DNA of 5,728 nucleotides from Acidobacterium sp. (GTDB lineage Bacteria > Acidobacteriota > Terriglobia > Terriglobales > Acidobacteriaceae): assembly GCA_003152595.1 (NCBI GenBank), contig PMAM01000227.1, positions 27,739-33,466 of the forward strand, in the 5' to 3' direction. Numbering within the stretch: position 1 is the stretch's first letter; every line of letters starts with the position of its first letter. This document shows positions 1 to 5,217 of this stretch, in pieces. The notes under the pieces were generated by a model that saw only the letters and a list, made by a program, of their open reading frames with translations, was not told the origin of the DNA and made no database searches. The position numbers were made by a program, and so were the translations under genes.

Positions 1-1
1 G

Positions 2-1135
2 CTGCAGCAGGCGGTCGCCGCCTCCGAGTCCAGGTTGATGGATCGGATACGCCGGCTCGTCGAAATCGAGTCGCCGAGCGACGACAAGCCCAGCGTCGAT
101 CGTTGTACGGAAGCGGTCGCCGACCTGGCCTCGTCCCTGGGGGCAAAGGTGCGGCGCCATCGCCAGCGCGCATTCGGCGACGTGCTGGAGCTGCGCTTCG
201 AGCCCGCGAGACGAAAGAAGAATCCGGCGCCGGTGATGCTGCTCGGTCACCTTGATACAGTCTGGCCGCTGGGAACACTATCCGGCATGCCGTTCCGGAT
301 CGCCAAAGGATGGGCGTGGGGTCCGGGCGTGCTCGATATGAAAGCCGGAGTCGTGATGGGATTGACCGCGATCGAAGCTCTGTGCGCGACCGACACACTG
401 GAGCGGCCGGCTGTTTTTCTTCTGAATGGTGACGAAGAGGTAGGCAGCACCGTCTCAAGGCCAATCACGGAGAAGCTGGCTCGCCAGTGCGCGGCGGTTT
501 TCGTGCTGGAGCCGGCGCAAGGGCTCGACGGCGCCTACAAGACGGCGCGCAAGGGCGTGGGTGACTACACGCTGCGGGTGAAAGGCGTGGCGGCGCATGC
601 CGGCGTGGATTTCCAGAAGGGACACAGCGCGATCCATGAGCTGGCCTGGCAGCTGGAGAAGGTGCGCGGGTTTACGGAGCTCGATCGCGGGCTGACGGTG
701 AATGCCGGCGTGATTCGCGGCGGCACGAGGACGAACGTGATTGCAGCCGAAGCCGAGGCGGAGATCGATGTGCGCATTGCCCGCGCAAAAGATGCGGAAC
801 GGATCGAGCGGAAGTTTCATTCTCTGCGCGTTCGCGACCGCTCCTGCGTCCTGCAGGTGGAGGGTGGGATGAATCGGCCGCCGATGGAACGCAGCCGCGG
901 CACGGTCGCACTTTTCCGCCGCGCCGCAACATTGGCCGCGGAGATGGGGTTCTCACTGGCGGAAGCCGCGACGGGCGGTGGTTCCGACGGTAACTTCACT
1001 GCTGCGCTCGGCGTGCCCACGCTCGACGGCATGGGTGCAGTCGGCGAAGGGGCTCACGCATCTCATGAATCGGTACTGCTGAACCAACTGGCGCCGCGAA
1101 CGGCATTGCTGGCGGAGATGATTCGAACCACCTGA
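2..1135 (+). CDS. M20-family metallopeptidase, glutamate carboxypeptidase (CPG2)-like, 5' end outside window
   Basis: This is a zinc-dependent exopeptidase or amidohydrolase of the M20 family, closest in layout to carboxypeptidase G2. The substrate cannot be told from sequence. Numbering from the TTG codon at 35, metal-ligand and catalytic motifs appear in family order: HLDTV (H72, D74), GVLDMKAG (bridging D101), DEE (E134/E135), LEPA (E159), and a C-terminal GAHASHE (H341). A lid/dimerisation domain spans about residues 173-275 and includes AAHAG (H188). The frame is open from base 2. The residues encoded before 35 (LQQAVAASESR) continue naturally into the first helix (MDRIRRLVEIESPS), and no Shine-Dalgarno site precedes TTG 35 or ATG 38. 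I therefore infer that the true start, and any signal peptide, lies upstream of the window. A small membrane-peptide gene follows after 10 nt, probably in the same transcript. The family call is firm; the substrate is unknown. Confidence 0.87.
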   Translation: MQQAVAASESRLMDRIRRLVEIESPSDDKPSVDRCTEAVADLASSLGAKVRRHRQRAFGDVLELRFEPARRKKNPAPVMLLGHLDTVWPLGTLSGMPFRIAKGWAWGPGVLDMKAGVVMGLTAIEALCATDTLERPAVFLLNGDEEVGSTVSRPITEKLARQCAAVFVLEPAQGLDGAYKTARKGVGDYTLRVKGVAAHAGVDFQKGHSAIHELAWQLEKVRGFTELDRGLTVNAGVIRGGTRTNVIAAEAEAEIDVRIARAKDAERIERKFHSLRVRDRSCVLQVEGGMNRPPMERSRGTVALFRRAATLAAEMGFSLAEAATGGGSDGNFTAALGVPTLDGMGAVGEGAHASHESVLLNQLAPRTALLAEMIRTT

Positions 1136-1140
1136 GGGGA
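1134..1140 (+). promoter_or_regulatory. Ribosome binding site of the small membrane-peptide gene
   Basis: GAGGGGA, overlapping the stop codon of the peptidase gene, lies 5 nt before the ATG at 1146. It is the main support that this short frame is translated, probably by coupling to the gene before it. Confidence 0.6.
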
Positions 1141-1145
1141 TTTCG

Positions 1146-1301
1146 ATGCTGAAGCTGATGGAGATTGCGCTGCTGGCCGTGACGATTCTGATTGTCCTGG
1201 GACTGGTGATGGCCGGACAGCCCGAGGCGCCTCCCGTCTCCGATCATGCGATCGGCGCGCAGGAGCCGCACGACGACGGGCAGCATCAGAAAGCGAGCTG
1301 A
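1146..1301 (+). CDS. Small single-pass membrane protein, 51 aa, unknown function
   Basis: I do not recognise this gene. Its 51-residue product starts MLKLMEIALLAVTILIVLGL: a Lys near the N terminus, then a continuous hydrophobic helix over about residues 5-23. A polar tail follows that is rich in Pro, Asp, Glu, Gln and His (H34, H42, H47, H49). There is no Cys, so it is not a lipoprotein, and no obvious signal-peptidase site. It is more likely a membrane-anchored peptide with its tail on one face of the membrane. Support for it being real is the strong Shine-Dalgarno site at 5-nt spacing, the 10-nt gap to the upstream peptidase stop, and a composition that makes sense as protein. It ends 30 nt before the convergent maf stop. 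It is short, so chance cannot be excluded. Confidence 0.6.
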   Translation: MLKLMEIALLAVTILIVLGLVMAGQPEAPPVSDHAIGAQEPHDDGQHQKAS

Positions 1302-1306
1302 AAACG

Positions 1307-1334
1307 GCGTTCAGCGTTCGGTTCTCAGCGTTCA
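1307..1334. repeat. Four-unit heptamer tandem repeat between convergent gene ends
   Basis: Four consecutive 7-mers read GCGTTCA, GCGTTCG, GTTCTCA, GCGTTCA. The first and fourth are identical, the second differs at one base and the third is degenerate. The last unit contains the maf stop codon (1332-1334 on the minus strand). Just before and overlapping it, GCTGAA at 1297-1302 pairs with TTCAGC at 1310-1315 around a 7-nt loop. That is a weak hairpin without a U-tract, so I do not call a terminator. Confidence 0.5.
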
Positions 1335-1970
1335 GGGGACCACGACCTGTGGAATCACACCGGCGCGGAGCCGCTGCTCGACGCCCTCCAACATGCTGGC
1401 CACCAGCGCCAGCGGCAATCCGACCACATTGAAATAGCAGCCGTGGATGCGTGGGATCCAGCGCGCAACGCGGCCCTGGATCGCGTAGGCGCCGGCCTTG
1501 CCCTGCGGCTCGCCGGTGGCGATGTACTCGGCCAGTTCATCGTCGGTTGGGGTCAGCATCGTCACCCACGTGACCTCGGCCGCGACCTCGGTGATGGTGT
1601 CCTTTTCAGTCGGAGCCACGATCGCGACTCCGGTGATCACTTTGTGCGTGGCGCCGCCGAGCAGGCGCAGCATGCGGGTCGCGTCGGCATCGTCTTCGGG
1701 TTTGCCCAGGATCTCGCCATTCGGTGCGACCACCGTTGTGTCTGCGCCGAGAATCAAGGTTGGTTCGTCGTGCCTGCTGCGGAGCGCCGCAAATTCCGGT
1801 GAAGCCGCGACGGTCTCGGCCTTCTCGCGCGCCAGACGGAGCACGTAGCCGATCGGCGTCTCGCCGGGGCGCACCTCTTCCGGCACGTCCGCGGGCAGCA
1901 CCTCAAAGGTGTATCCCGCCTGCGTGAGCAGATCGCGACGCCGCGGCGATGCGGAAGCCAGCACCAGCAT
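1332..1970 (-). CDS. maf: Maf/YhdE-type nucleoside triphosphate pyrophosphatase (probably dTTP/UTP)
   Basis: This is a cytoplasmic house-cleaning enzyme that hydrolyses non-canonical or excess nucleoside triphosphates to the monophosphate and pyrophosphate. Visible Maf motifs are the N-terminal SASPRRR (residues 6-12), YVLRLAREKA with K50, the LGADTTV segment with the likely catalytic D77, GKP (K90), and KAGAYAIQG (158-166, Q165), followed by the NVVGLPL block (181-187). The KAGAYxIQG block is typical of the YhdE/BSU28050 branch acting on dTTP and UTP rather than the m7GTP-specific YceF branch; that sub-assignment is from family knowledge. At 212 residues it is a little long, with about 25 residues beyond GLPL. 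The start is fixed because Maf proteins begin right before LASASPRR. No Shine-Dalgarno site precedes this ATG; instead AATAAT (1977-1982 read on the minus strand) lies 6 nt before it. It lies 45 nt downstream of a small acidic-protein gene on the same strand. Confidence 0.92.
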   Translation of the reverse strand: MLVLASASPRRRDLLTQAGYTFEVLPADVPEEVRPGETPIGYVLRLAREKAETVAASPEFAALRSRHDEPTLILGADTTVVAPNGEILGKPEDDADATRMLRLLGGATHKVITGVAIVAPTEKDTITEVAAEVTWVTMLTPTDDELAEYIATGEPQGKAGAYAIQGRVARWIPRIHGCYFNVVGLPLALVASMLEGVEQRLRAGVIPQVVVP

Positions 1971-2015
1971 GGGGAAATTATTGCAGAGGGATGACGGTGC
2001 GCCGATCTGCGCGCC

Positions 2016-2198
2016 CTACGAGTGCTCTGGACTAGACCCCGGCTCGGGGAAATCCGAGTCGCTGTCTTTGATCTCCTCGTCCGTCTCGCGATGCCCCAGC
2101 TGATTGGCCAGACGATTGTGCGACTCGCCGGGGCGGGAGGTTTCAGGCGGCGCGTCTTCGATCGCACCCTTGTTCACATCCGCATCTTTGTCCTTCAT
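2016..2198 (-). CDS. Small acidic hydrophilic protein, 60 aa, unknown function
   Basis: I do not recognise a family. The 60-residue product (MKDKDADVNKGAIEDAPPET at its N terminus) has no hydrophobic segment. It is very rich in Asp, Glu, Ser and Pro, with a middle GHRETDEEIK stretch and a C-terminal DSDFPEPGSSPEHS. It is probably disordered and soluble, and the C-terminal stretch looks like a short linear motif. The frame stays open further upstream to 2285, but the ATG at 2198 is chosen because GGGAGGG lies 4 nt before it. The gene runs in the same direction as maf, 45 nt upstream of it, so the two may be co-transcribed. Overlapping plus-strand frames here look like shadows. No function is proposed. 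Confidence 0.6.
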   Translation of the reverse strand: MKDKDADVNKGAIEDAPPETSRPGESHNRLANQLGHRETDEEIKDSDSDFPEPGSSPEHS

Positions 2199-2202
2199 TT
2201 GG

Positions 2203-2209
2203 CCCTCCC
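2203..2209 (-). promoter_or_regulatory. Ribosome binding site of the small acidic-protein gene
   Basis: The minus strand reads GGGAGGG four bases before the ATG at 2198. It selects this start over the longer frame that begins at 2285. Confidence 0.6.
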
Positions 2210-2308
2210 GGCGAATCTCGCATGGCAGCGTTCGAGGTGTGGATGCGCTGCAGCCTCCGGGCGATGCCTGCGCCTCTGCTGCCACGCTGACCTGTTATTT
2301 TGGACCGA

Positions 2309-2764
2309 ATGGATTCCCGATTCAACCCGATCGACCTGTTGGTCGTGGCTTTGGCGGAGGCGCGCAAAGGGCGCGACGAAGGCGGCATCCCCATCGGCGC
2401 TGCGATCTTTACCCTGGACGGCCGCCTTCTGGGGTCTGGACGCAACCGCCGCGTGCAGCACAATGACCCCTCCGCGCATGGCGAGACCGACGCCTTCCGC
2501 AATGCGGGACGCCAGCGTTCATACCGGAACCTGATCATGGTCACCACGCTCGCGCCGTGCTGGTACTGCAGCGGACTCATACGGCAATTCGGATTCCGCA
2601 TCGTGATCGTCGGCGAGAGCCGCACCTTTCAGGGCGGGCTGGCCTGGCTGCGCGAACTGGGTGTCGAAGTCATCGACCTCGACTCGCAGGAGTGCGTCGA
2701 TCTGCTGGGCGCTTTCATCCGCGAGCAGCCGGAGATCTGGAACGAGGACATCGGCGAGGACTAG
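2309..2764 (+). CDS. Cytosine deaminase, Fcy1-like (zinc CDA-fold)
   Basis: The product is predicted to deaminate cytosine to uracil in pyrimidine salvage, in the cytoplasm. It carries the zinc motifs of the cytidine/deoxycytidylate deaminase fold: HGE (H57, catalytic E59) and PCWYC (C84, C87), numbering from the ATG at 2309. The whole protein follows yeast Fcy1. It has EGGIPIGA near the start, GRNRRVQ (N46, matching the substrate-contacting Asn), a VGES segment followed by F107, and the diagnostic C-terminal tail WNEDIGED with W144 and D147, which in Fcy1 close over cytosine. That tail argues for cytosine deaminase rather than guanine deaminase or TadA. Length (151 aa) fits Fcy1 (158 aa). 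A TTG at 2300 in the same frame is a possible earlier start, but neither has a clear Shine-Dalgarno site. It diverges from the small acidic gene and converges with the decarboxylase gene. Substrate is inferred by recalled similarity, not tested. Confidence 0.85.
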   Translation: MDSRFNPIDLLVVALAEARKGRDEGGIPIGAAIFTLDGRLLGSGRNRRVQHNDPSAHGETDAFRNAGRQRSYRNLIMVTTLAPCWYCSGLIRQFGFRIVIVGESRTFQGGLAWLRELGVEVIDLDSQECVDLLGAFIREQPEIWNEDIGED

Positions 2765-2851
2765 CCGCCCATTCGACGCGCAACTCGCTTTGCTCGGAGC
2801 TTGCTCAGGGCAGGCACCCGCGCTTCGCGCCGCGTCAGGCAGTGAGCCGAC

Positions 2852-3457
2852 TCAGGCCGCCCGGCCCTTTAGGGCGATGTCGCACAGCATGTCGGAGTGG
2901 ATGTTCAGCCCAATGTTGGTCATGTTGTAGACGTGCTCCGTGGCCACCAGCCAGACGATCTCGCAGATCTGCCGCTCCGTGTAGTGGCGCGCCATGCGAG
3001 CGAAGGCATCTCGGTCCACGCGCTTGTTCCGCGTCAACTCCGTGACGTAGTCGAGTGCCGCGCGCTCCGCATCGGTGAAGAGCGGGCTCGTGGAGTAGTC
3101 GGGCAGCGCATCGAATTTCGCCTGATTCATCGAGGCCTTGACGATGAATGAACGGGCGATGTCGATGCAGAAAAGGCACACATTGATGTGCGCCACCTGC
3201 TCGCGGATCAGCATCACCGTCTCCCGGGGAAGCGTGAGCTTCTTATCGAGCGCGCCGACCTTGCCGTAGAACTGGCCAAACCCCAGCGGCATCCGCGCCA
3301 TGAACACCTTCAGCGGCGTCATCACCTTGCCGAACTGCCGGCGGGACATGGCATAGACCAGTTTGAGCATCAGTCCCCTGGGTTTTTCGACCGGCGGGAG
3401 CAGCGGTTCATCCAATCCACTCGGGCTGAGATCAGGCTGTTTCATCGTTGCAGGCAT
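2852..3457 (-). CDS. Carboxymuconolactone decarboxylase / AhpD-like family protein
   Basis: A 201-residue, all-helical protein of the CMD/AhpD superfamily, whose members are decarboxylases or CxxC-dependent (hydro)peroxidases. The core lies at about residues 73-190: LTLPRETVMLIREQVAHINV leads into the redox motif C94-L-F-C97, and a second helical block (LFTDAERAALDYVTELT, then ERQICEIVWLVATEHVYNMT) follows. The His that usually follows CxxC in AhpD is absent; the sequence there is CIDIAR. The start is the ATG at 3457 because GGAGG sits 5 nt before it; an in-frame ATG at 3481 has no such site. It is divergent to an ECF41/SigJ-type sigma gene, and CMD proteins are the classical partners (COE group: carboxymuconolactone decarboxylase, oxidoreductase, epimerase) of such sigma factors. 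A predicted sigma-dependent promoter lies upstream at 3516-3542. The biological substrate of these partners is unknown. Confidence 0.87.
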   Translation of the reverse strand: MPATMKQPDLSPSGLDEPLLPPVEKPRGLMLKLVYAMSRRQFGKVMTPLKVFMARMPLGFGQFYGKVGALDKKLTLPRETVMLIREQVAHINVCLFCIDIARSFIVKASMNQAKFDALPDYSTSPLFTDAERAALDYVTELTRNKRVDRDAFARMARHYTERQICEIVWLVATEHVYNMTNIGLNIHSDMLCDIALKGRAA

Positions 3458-3462
3458 GGGAA

Positions 3463-3467
3463 CCTCC
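3463..3467 (-). promoter_or_regulatory. Ribosome binding site of the decarboxylase-like gene
   Basis: The minus strand reads GGAGG five bases before the ATG at 3457. It shows that translation starts here and not at the ATG at 3481, removing eight residues from the longest frame. Confidence 0.75.
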
Positions 3468-3480
3468 AGTTCGCGAATCA

Positions 3481-3507
3481 TGTCACAACCGGCGAGTCCG
3501 GTTCGTC
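3481..3507 (+). promoter_or_regulatory. ECF41/SigJ-type promoter of the sigma factor gene
   Basis: TGTCACA (3481-3487), exactly 16 bases, then CGTC (3504-3507) matches the published ECF41 target pattern (TGTCACA-N16-CGTC; the SigJ consensus is similar) without a mismatch. Transcription would start near 3513, about 30 nt before the sigma ATG at 3544, giving positive autoregulation. The pattern is recalled from the literature and the match is read directly from the sequence. Confidence 0.8.
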
Positions 3508-3515
3508 ATTACCAT

Positions 3516-3542
3516 GACGAAAGAGCGCGGGAGAATGTGACC
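3516..3542 (-). promoter_or_regulatory. ECF41/SigJ-type promoter of the decarboxylase-like gene
   Basis: Read on the minus strand: GGTCACA (3542-3536), 16 bases, then CGTC (3519-3516). This is the ECF41 pattern with one mismatch at the first base and the same 16-nt spacer as the plus-strand copy. The predicted start near 3510 gives a leader of about 50 nt before the ATG at 3457. The -35 element sits directly before the ATG of the sigma gene. Confidence 0.72.
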
Positions 3543-3543
3543 G

Positions 3544-4431
3544 ATGGACGAGCACGACTTTCTGGCGGAGCGGTTCGAGGAAAACCGCGGACATCTGCGC
3601 GGTGTGGCCTACCGGATGGTCGGCTCTCTGAGCGATGCCGACGACGCCGTCCAGGAATCCTGGCTGCGCCTGAGCCGCGCCGGCGCGGACGGCATCGATA
3701 ACCTCGGCGGCTGGCTGACCACGGTCGTTGCGCGTGTCTGCCTCGACATGCTTCGTTCGCGCCAGTCGAAGCGGGAAGAACCGCTGGAAACGCCCGCCGG
3801 AAGCGACCCGCCCGCCCATCCGCGTGCGAAGACCGATCCCGAAAGCGAGGCGTTGCTGGCGGATTCCGTCGGTCTGGCGCTGCTGGTGGTGCTCGACCGC
3901 CTCGATCCTGCCGAGCGTCTGGCCTTCGTGCTGCACGACATGTTCGATCTGCCGTTCGAGGAGATCGCCGGAATCGTCGGGCGCTCCGAAGCAGCCGCAC
4001 GGCAGTTGGCCAGCCGCGCGCGGCGGCGCGTTCGTGGCGCCGACCTTGCAGCGAGTGAGTCTATCGGACGCCAGCGCCGCGTGGTCGATGCCTTTCTGAC
4101 CGCCGTGCGCGCCGGCGATGTGCCCGGTCTGGTCGCGCTGCTCGATCCGGGATTCGAGGTGCAGGCGGACAACGTCGCCGCTCCTGCAGGCCTGCCGCAG
4201 GGCATTCACGGCGCGGAAGCCTGGGCGAGGGAGGCGGTGGAGACCGCGCGCGGTGCGAGGTTCGCGCGCGTGGCCCTGGTGGATGGCAGCGTGAGCCTGG
4301 TGGTCGCCCCGAAGGGGAGACTCTTCCGCGTGCTGCGCTTCACGATGGCCGGCGAAAAAATCGCCGCGATGGAAATCATTGGCGATAAGGAGCGCCTGCG
4401 CCAGCTCGATCTGGCCGTTCTCAGCGATTAA
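3544..4431 (+). CDS. ECF sigma factor with fused SnoaL-like C-terminal domain (SigJ/ECF41-type)
   Basis: An extracytoplasmic-function RNA polymerase sigma factor of 295 residues. Region 2 spans about residues 10-75 (RMVGSLSDADDAVQESWLRL, then NLGGWLTTVVARVCLDMLRS). An acidic, Pro-rich linker (78-105) follows, then region 4 at 108-163 with the helix-turn-helix FEEIAGIVGRSEAAARQLAS. About 130 further residues (from 178) form a SnoaL/NTF2-like domain. In this group that domain replaces a separate anti-sigma factor and controls activity; no anti-sigma gene is present here. The usual ECF41 signatures, as I recall them (WLPEP, DGGGR, NPDKL), are not intact: the linker has no WLPEP, the matching places read QADNVAAPAG and IIGDKERL. 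It may therefore belong to a related SnoaL-containing group such as ECF56. A weak GGGAG (3529-3533) is the likely Shine-Dalgarno site. The inducing signal is unknown. Confidence 0.88.
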   Translation: MDEHDFLAERFEENRGHLRGVAYRMVGSLSDADDAVQESWLRLSRAGADGIDNLGGWLTTVVARVCLDMLRSRQSKREEPLETPAGSDPPAHPRAKTDPESEALLADSVGLALLVVLDRLDPAERLAFVLHDMFDLPFEEIAGIVGRSEAAARQLASRARRRVRGADLAASESIGRQRRVVDAFLTAVRAGDVPGLVALLDPGFEVQADNVAAPAGLPQGIHGAEAWAREAVETARGARFARVALVDGSVSLVVAPKGRLFRVLRFTMAGEKIAAMEIIGDKERLRQLDLAVLSD

Positions 4432-4533
4432 GACCGGCACAGCAGTGCACGCACGTGGCTGCCGGCGGAAGTCCACTCCGGCATTTTCGTCAGAAAGAGC
4501 GCGAATAAGCAGAGCTATTCACTTGCCCGCAGT

Positions 4534-4556
4534 GACGATTGTCACCGACAATCGTC
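4534..4556. repeat. Perfect 10-bp inverted repeat in the sigma-hoxE gap, possible operator
   Basis: GACGATTGTC (4534-4543) and its exact reverse complement GACAATCGTC (4547-4556) flank a 3-base ACC centre. A shorter nested palindrome, GTGAC-GATT-GTCAC (4532-4545), overlaps it. No U-tract follows on either strand, so an operator for a dimeric regulator fits better than an intrinsic terminator, although it could form a stable hairpin 102 nt after the sigma stop. I cannot assign a regulator; it does not match the Rex or FNR consensus. The rest of the 4432-4716 gap (GC-rich 3' half) shows no gene and no convincing -35/-10 pair. Confidence 0.6.
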
Positions 4557-4716
4557 CACATTGACCTGCATTCTGTTCTGTACCCCGCGTCGGTTGCCGA
4601 TGCCCACGGCCGGCTGCCACCGCTCCTGAAGTCTTCTCCGCCCGTATCCGCTGCAGCCCGGGCGGGTACCGGGAACCGGAAGTCGCGACTGTCCGCTGGC
4701 AGTCAGGGAGAACATC

Positions 4717-5217
4717 ATGCCGCTCTACGCAGAACGCCCGCCTCTGCCCTCCGACGACAAGCGATGGAGAATCGTGAACGGCACGATGCGCAAGCACGGC
4801 TACTCGCGCAACGCCCTGATCGAAACGCTGCACACTGTGCAGTCCTCGTTCGGATTCCTCGACATGCCCGCGATCAAGTTCGTCGCGCAGTCGCTGCGGG
4901 TCCCGCTCAGCCAGGCCTACGGAGTGGTCACCTTCTACCACTTCTTCAGCCTCAAGCCGCCCGGCAAACACACCTGCACGGTCTGCACGGGAACGGCCTG
5001 CTACATCAAAGGCGCCGAAAAGCTCGTGGCGGAAGCGGAGAAGCGGCTGCAGATTCGCACCGGCCAGACCACGGCGGACGACGAGGTATCGCTGGCCACG
5101 GTCCGGTGCGTCGGCGACTGCGGGCGAGCGCCGGTCGTCCTGTTCGACGGCGAGCTCTCGGCGCAGATGGACGGGCAGCGTCTCACCGCTCAGCTGGATG
5201 CATGGAGGAATCAATGA
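4717..5217 (+). CDS. hoxE: HoxE, [2Fe-2S] diaphorase subunit of bidirectional NAD-linked [NiFe] hydrogenase
   Basis: A NuoE-type, thioredoxin-fold [2Fe-2S] protein of 166 residues, the usual HoxE length. It passes electrons between the flavin subunit HoxF and the rest of the soluble complex in the cytoplasm. The four cluster cysteines are C90 and C95 (CX4C, in HTCTVCTGTACYIKGA) and C131 and C135 (CVGDC). The N-terminal helical part includes DDKRW, GYSRNALIETLHTVQSSFGF and YGVVTFYHFFSLKPPGKHT. The YHFFSLKPPGKHTCTVCTGT block is much closer to cyanobacterial-type HoxE than to NuoE of respiratory complex I. The start has GGAG (4707-4710) 6 nt upstream. Its stop overlaps the next start (ATGA), so hoxE and hoxF are translationally coupled. 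The downstream HoxU, HoxY and HoxH genes are not in the window. Alternatives are a formate dehydrogenase or an Hnd-type NAD(P)-reducing hydrogenase subunit. Confidence 0.84.
   Translation: MPLYAERPPLPSDDKRWRIVNGTMRKHGYSRNALIETLHTVQSSFGFLDMPAIKFVAQSLRVPLSQAYGVVTFYHFFSLKPPGKHTCTVCTGTACYIKGAEKLVAEAEKRLQIRTGQTTADDEVSLATVRCVGDCGRAPVVLFDGELSAQMDGQRLTAQLDAWRNQ
5204..5208 (+). promoter_or_regulatory. Ribosome binding site of hoxF inside the end of hoxE
   Basis: GGAGG, five bases before the hoxF ATG at 5214, lies within the last codons of hoxE. It fixes the hoxF start and supports coupled translation. Confidence 0.75.

Noticed and set aside
1297..1315. Intrinsic terminator between the small membrane gene and maf
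   Set aside because: The stem is only 6 bp (GCTGAA/TTCAGC) with a 7-nt loop, and no U-run follows on either strand.
2022..2534. A 170-codon plus-strand frame running into the deaminase gene
   Set aside because: It overlaps the deaminase in another frame, starts opposite the small acidic gene, lacks a ribosome site and has no domain logic.
3458..3481. Longer N terminus for the decarboxylase-like protein from the ATG at 3481
   Set aside because: The GGAGG before the ATG at 3457 would lie inside this extension, and the upstream ATG has no ribosome site.
3478..4476. A 332-codon open frame on the minus strand opposite the sigma gene
   Set aside because: It lies antisense to a gene with clear sigma-2, sigma-4 and SnoaL homology. 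Its product has no recognisable domain and the low-complexity Arg/His/Gln composition typical of GC-rich shadow frames.
4541..4566. A further ECF41-like -35 element (TGTCACC at 4540-4546) before hoxE
   Set aside because: At 16-base spacing the -10 position reads GACC instead of CGTC, and the match is explained by the inverted repeat at 4534-4556.
4561..4584. TTGACC as a sigma-70 -35 element for hoxE
   Set aside because: No acceptable -10 hexamer lies 16-18 nt downstream; the sequence there is GC-rich.
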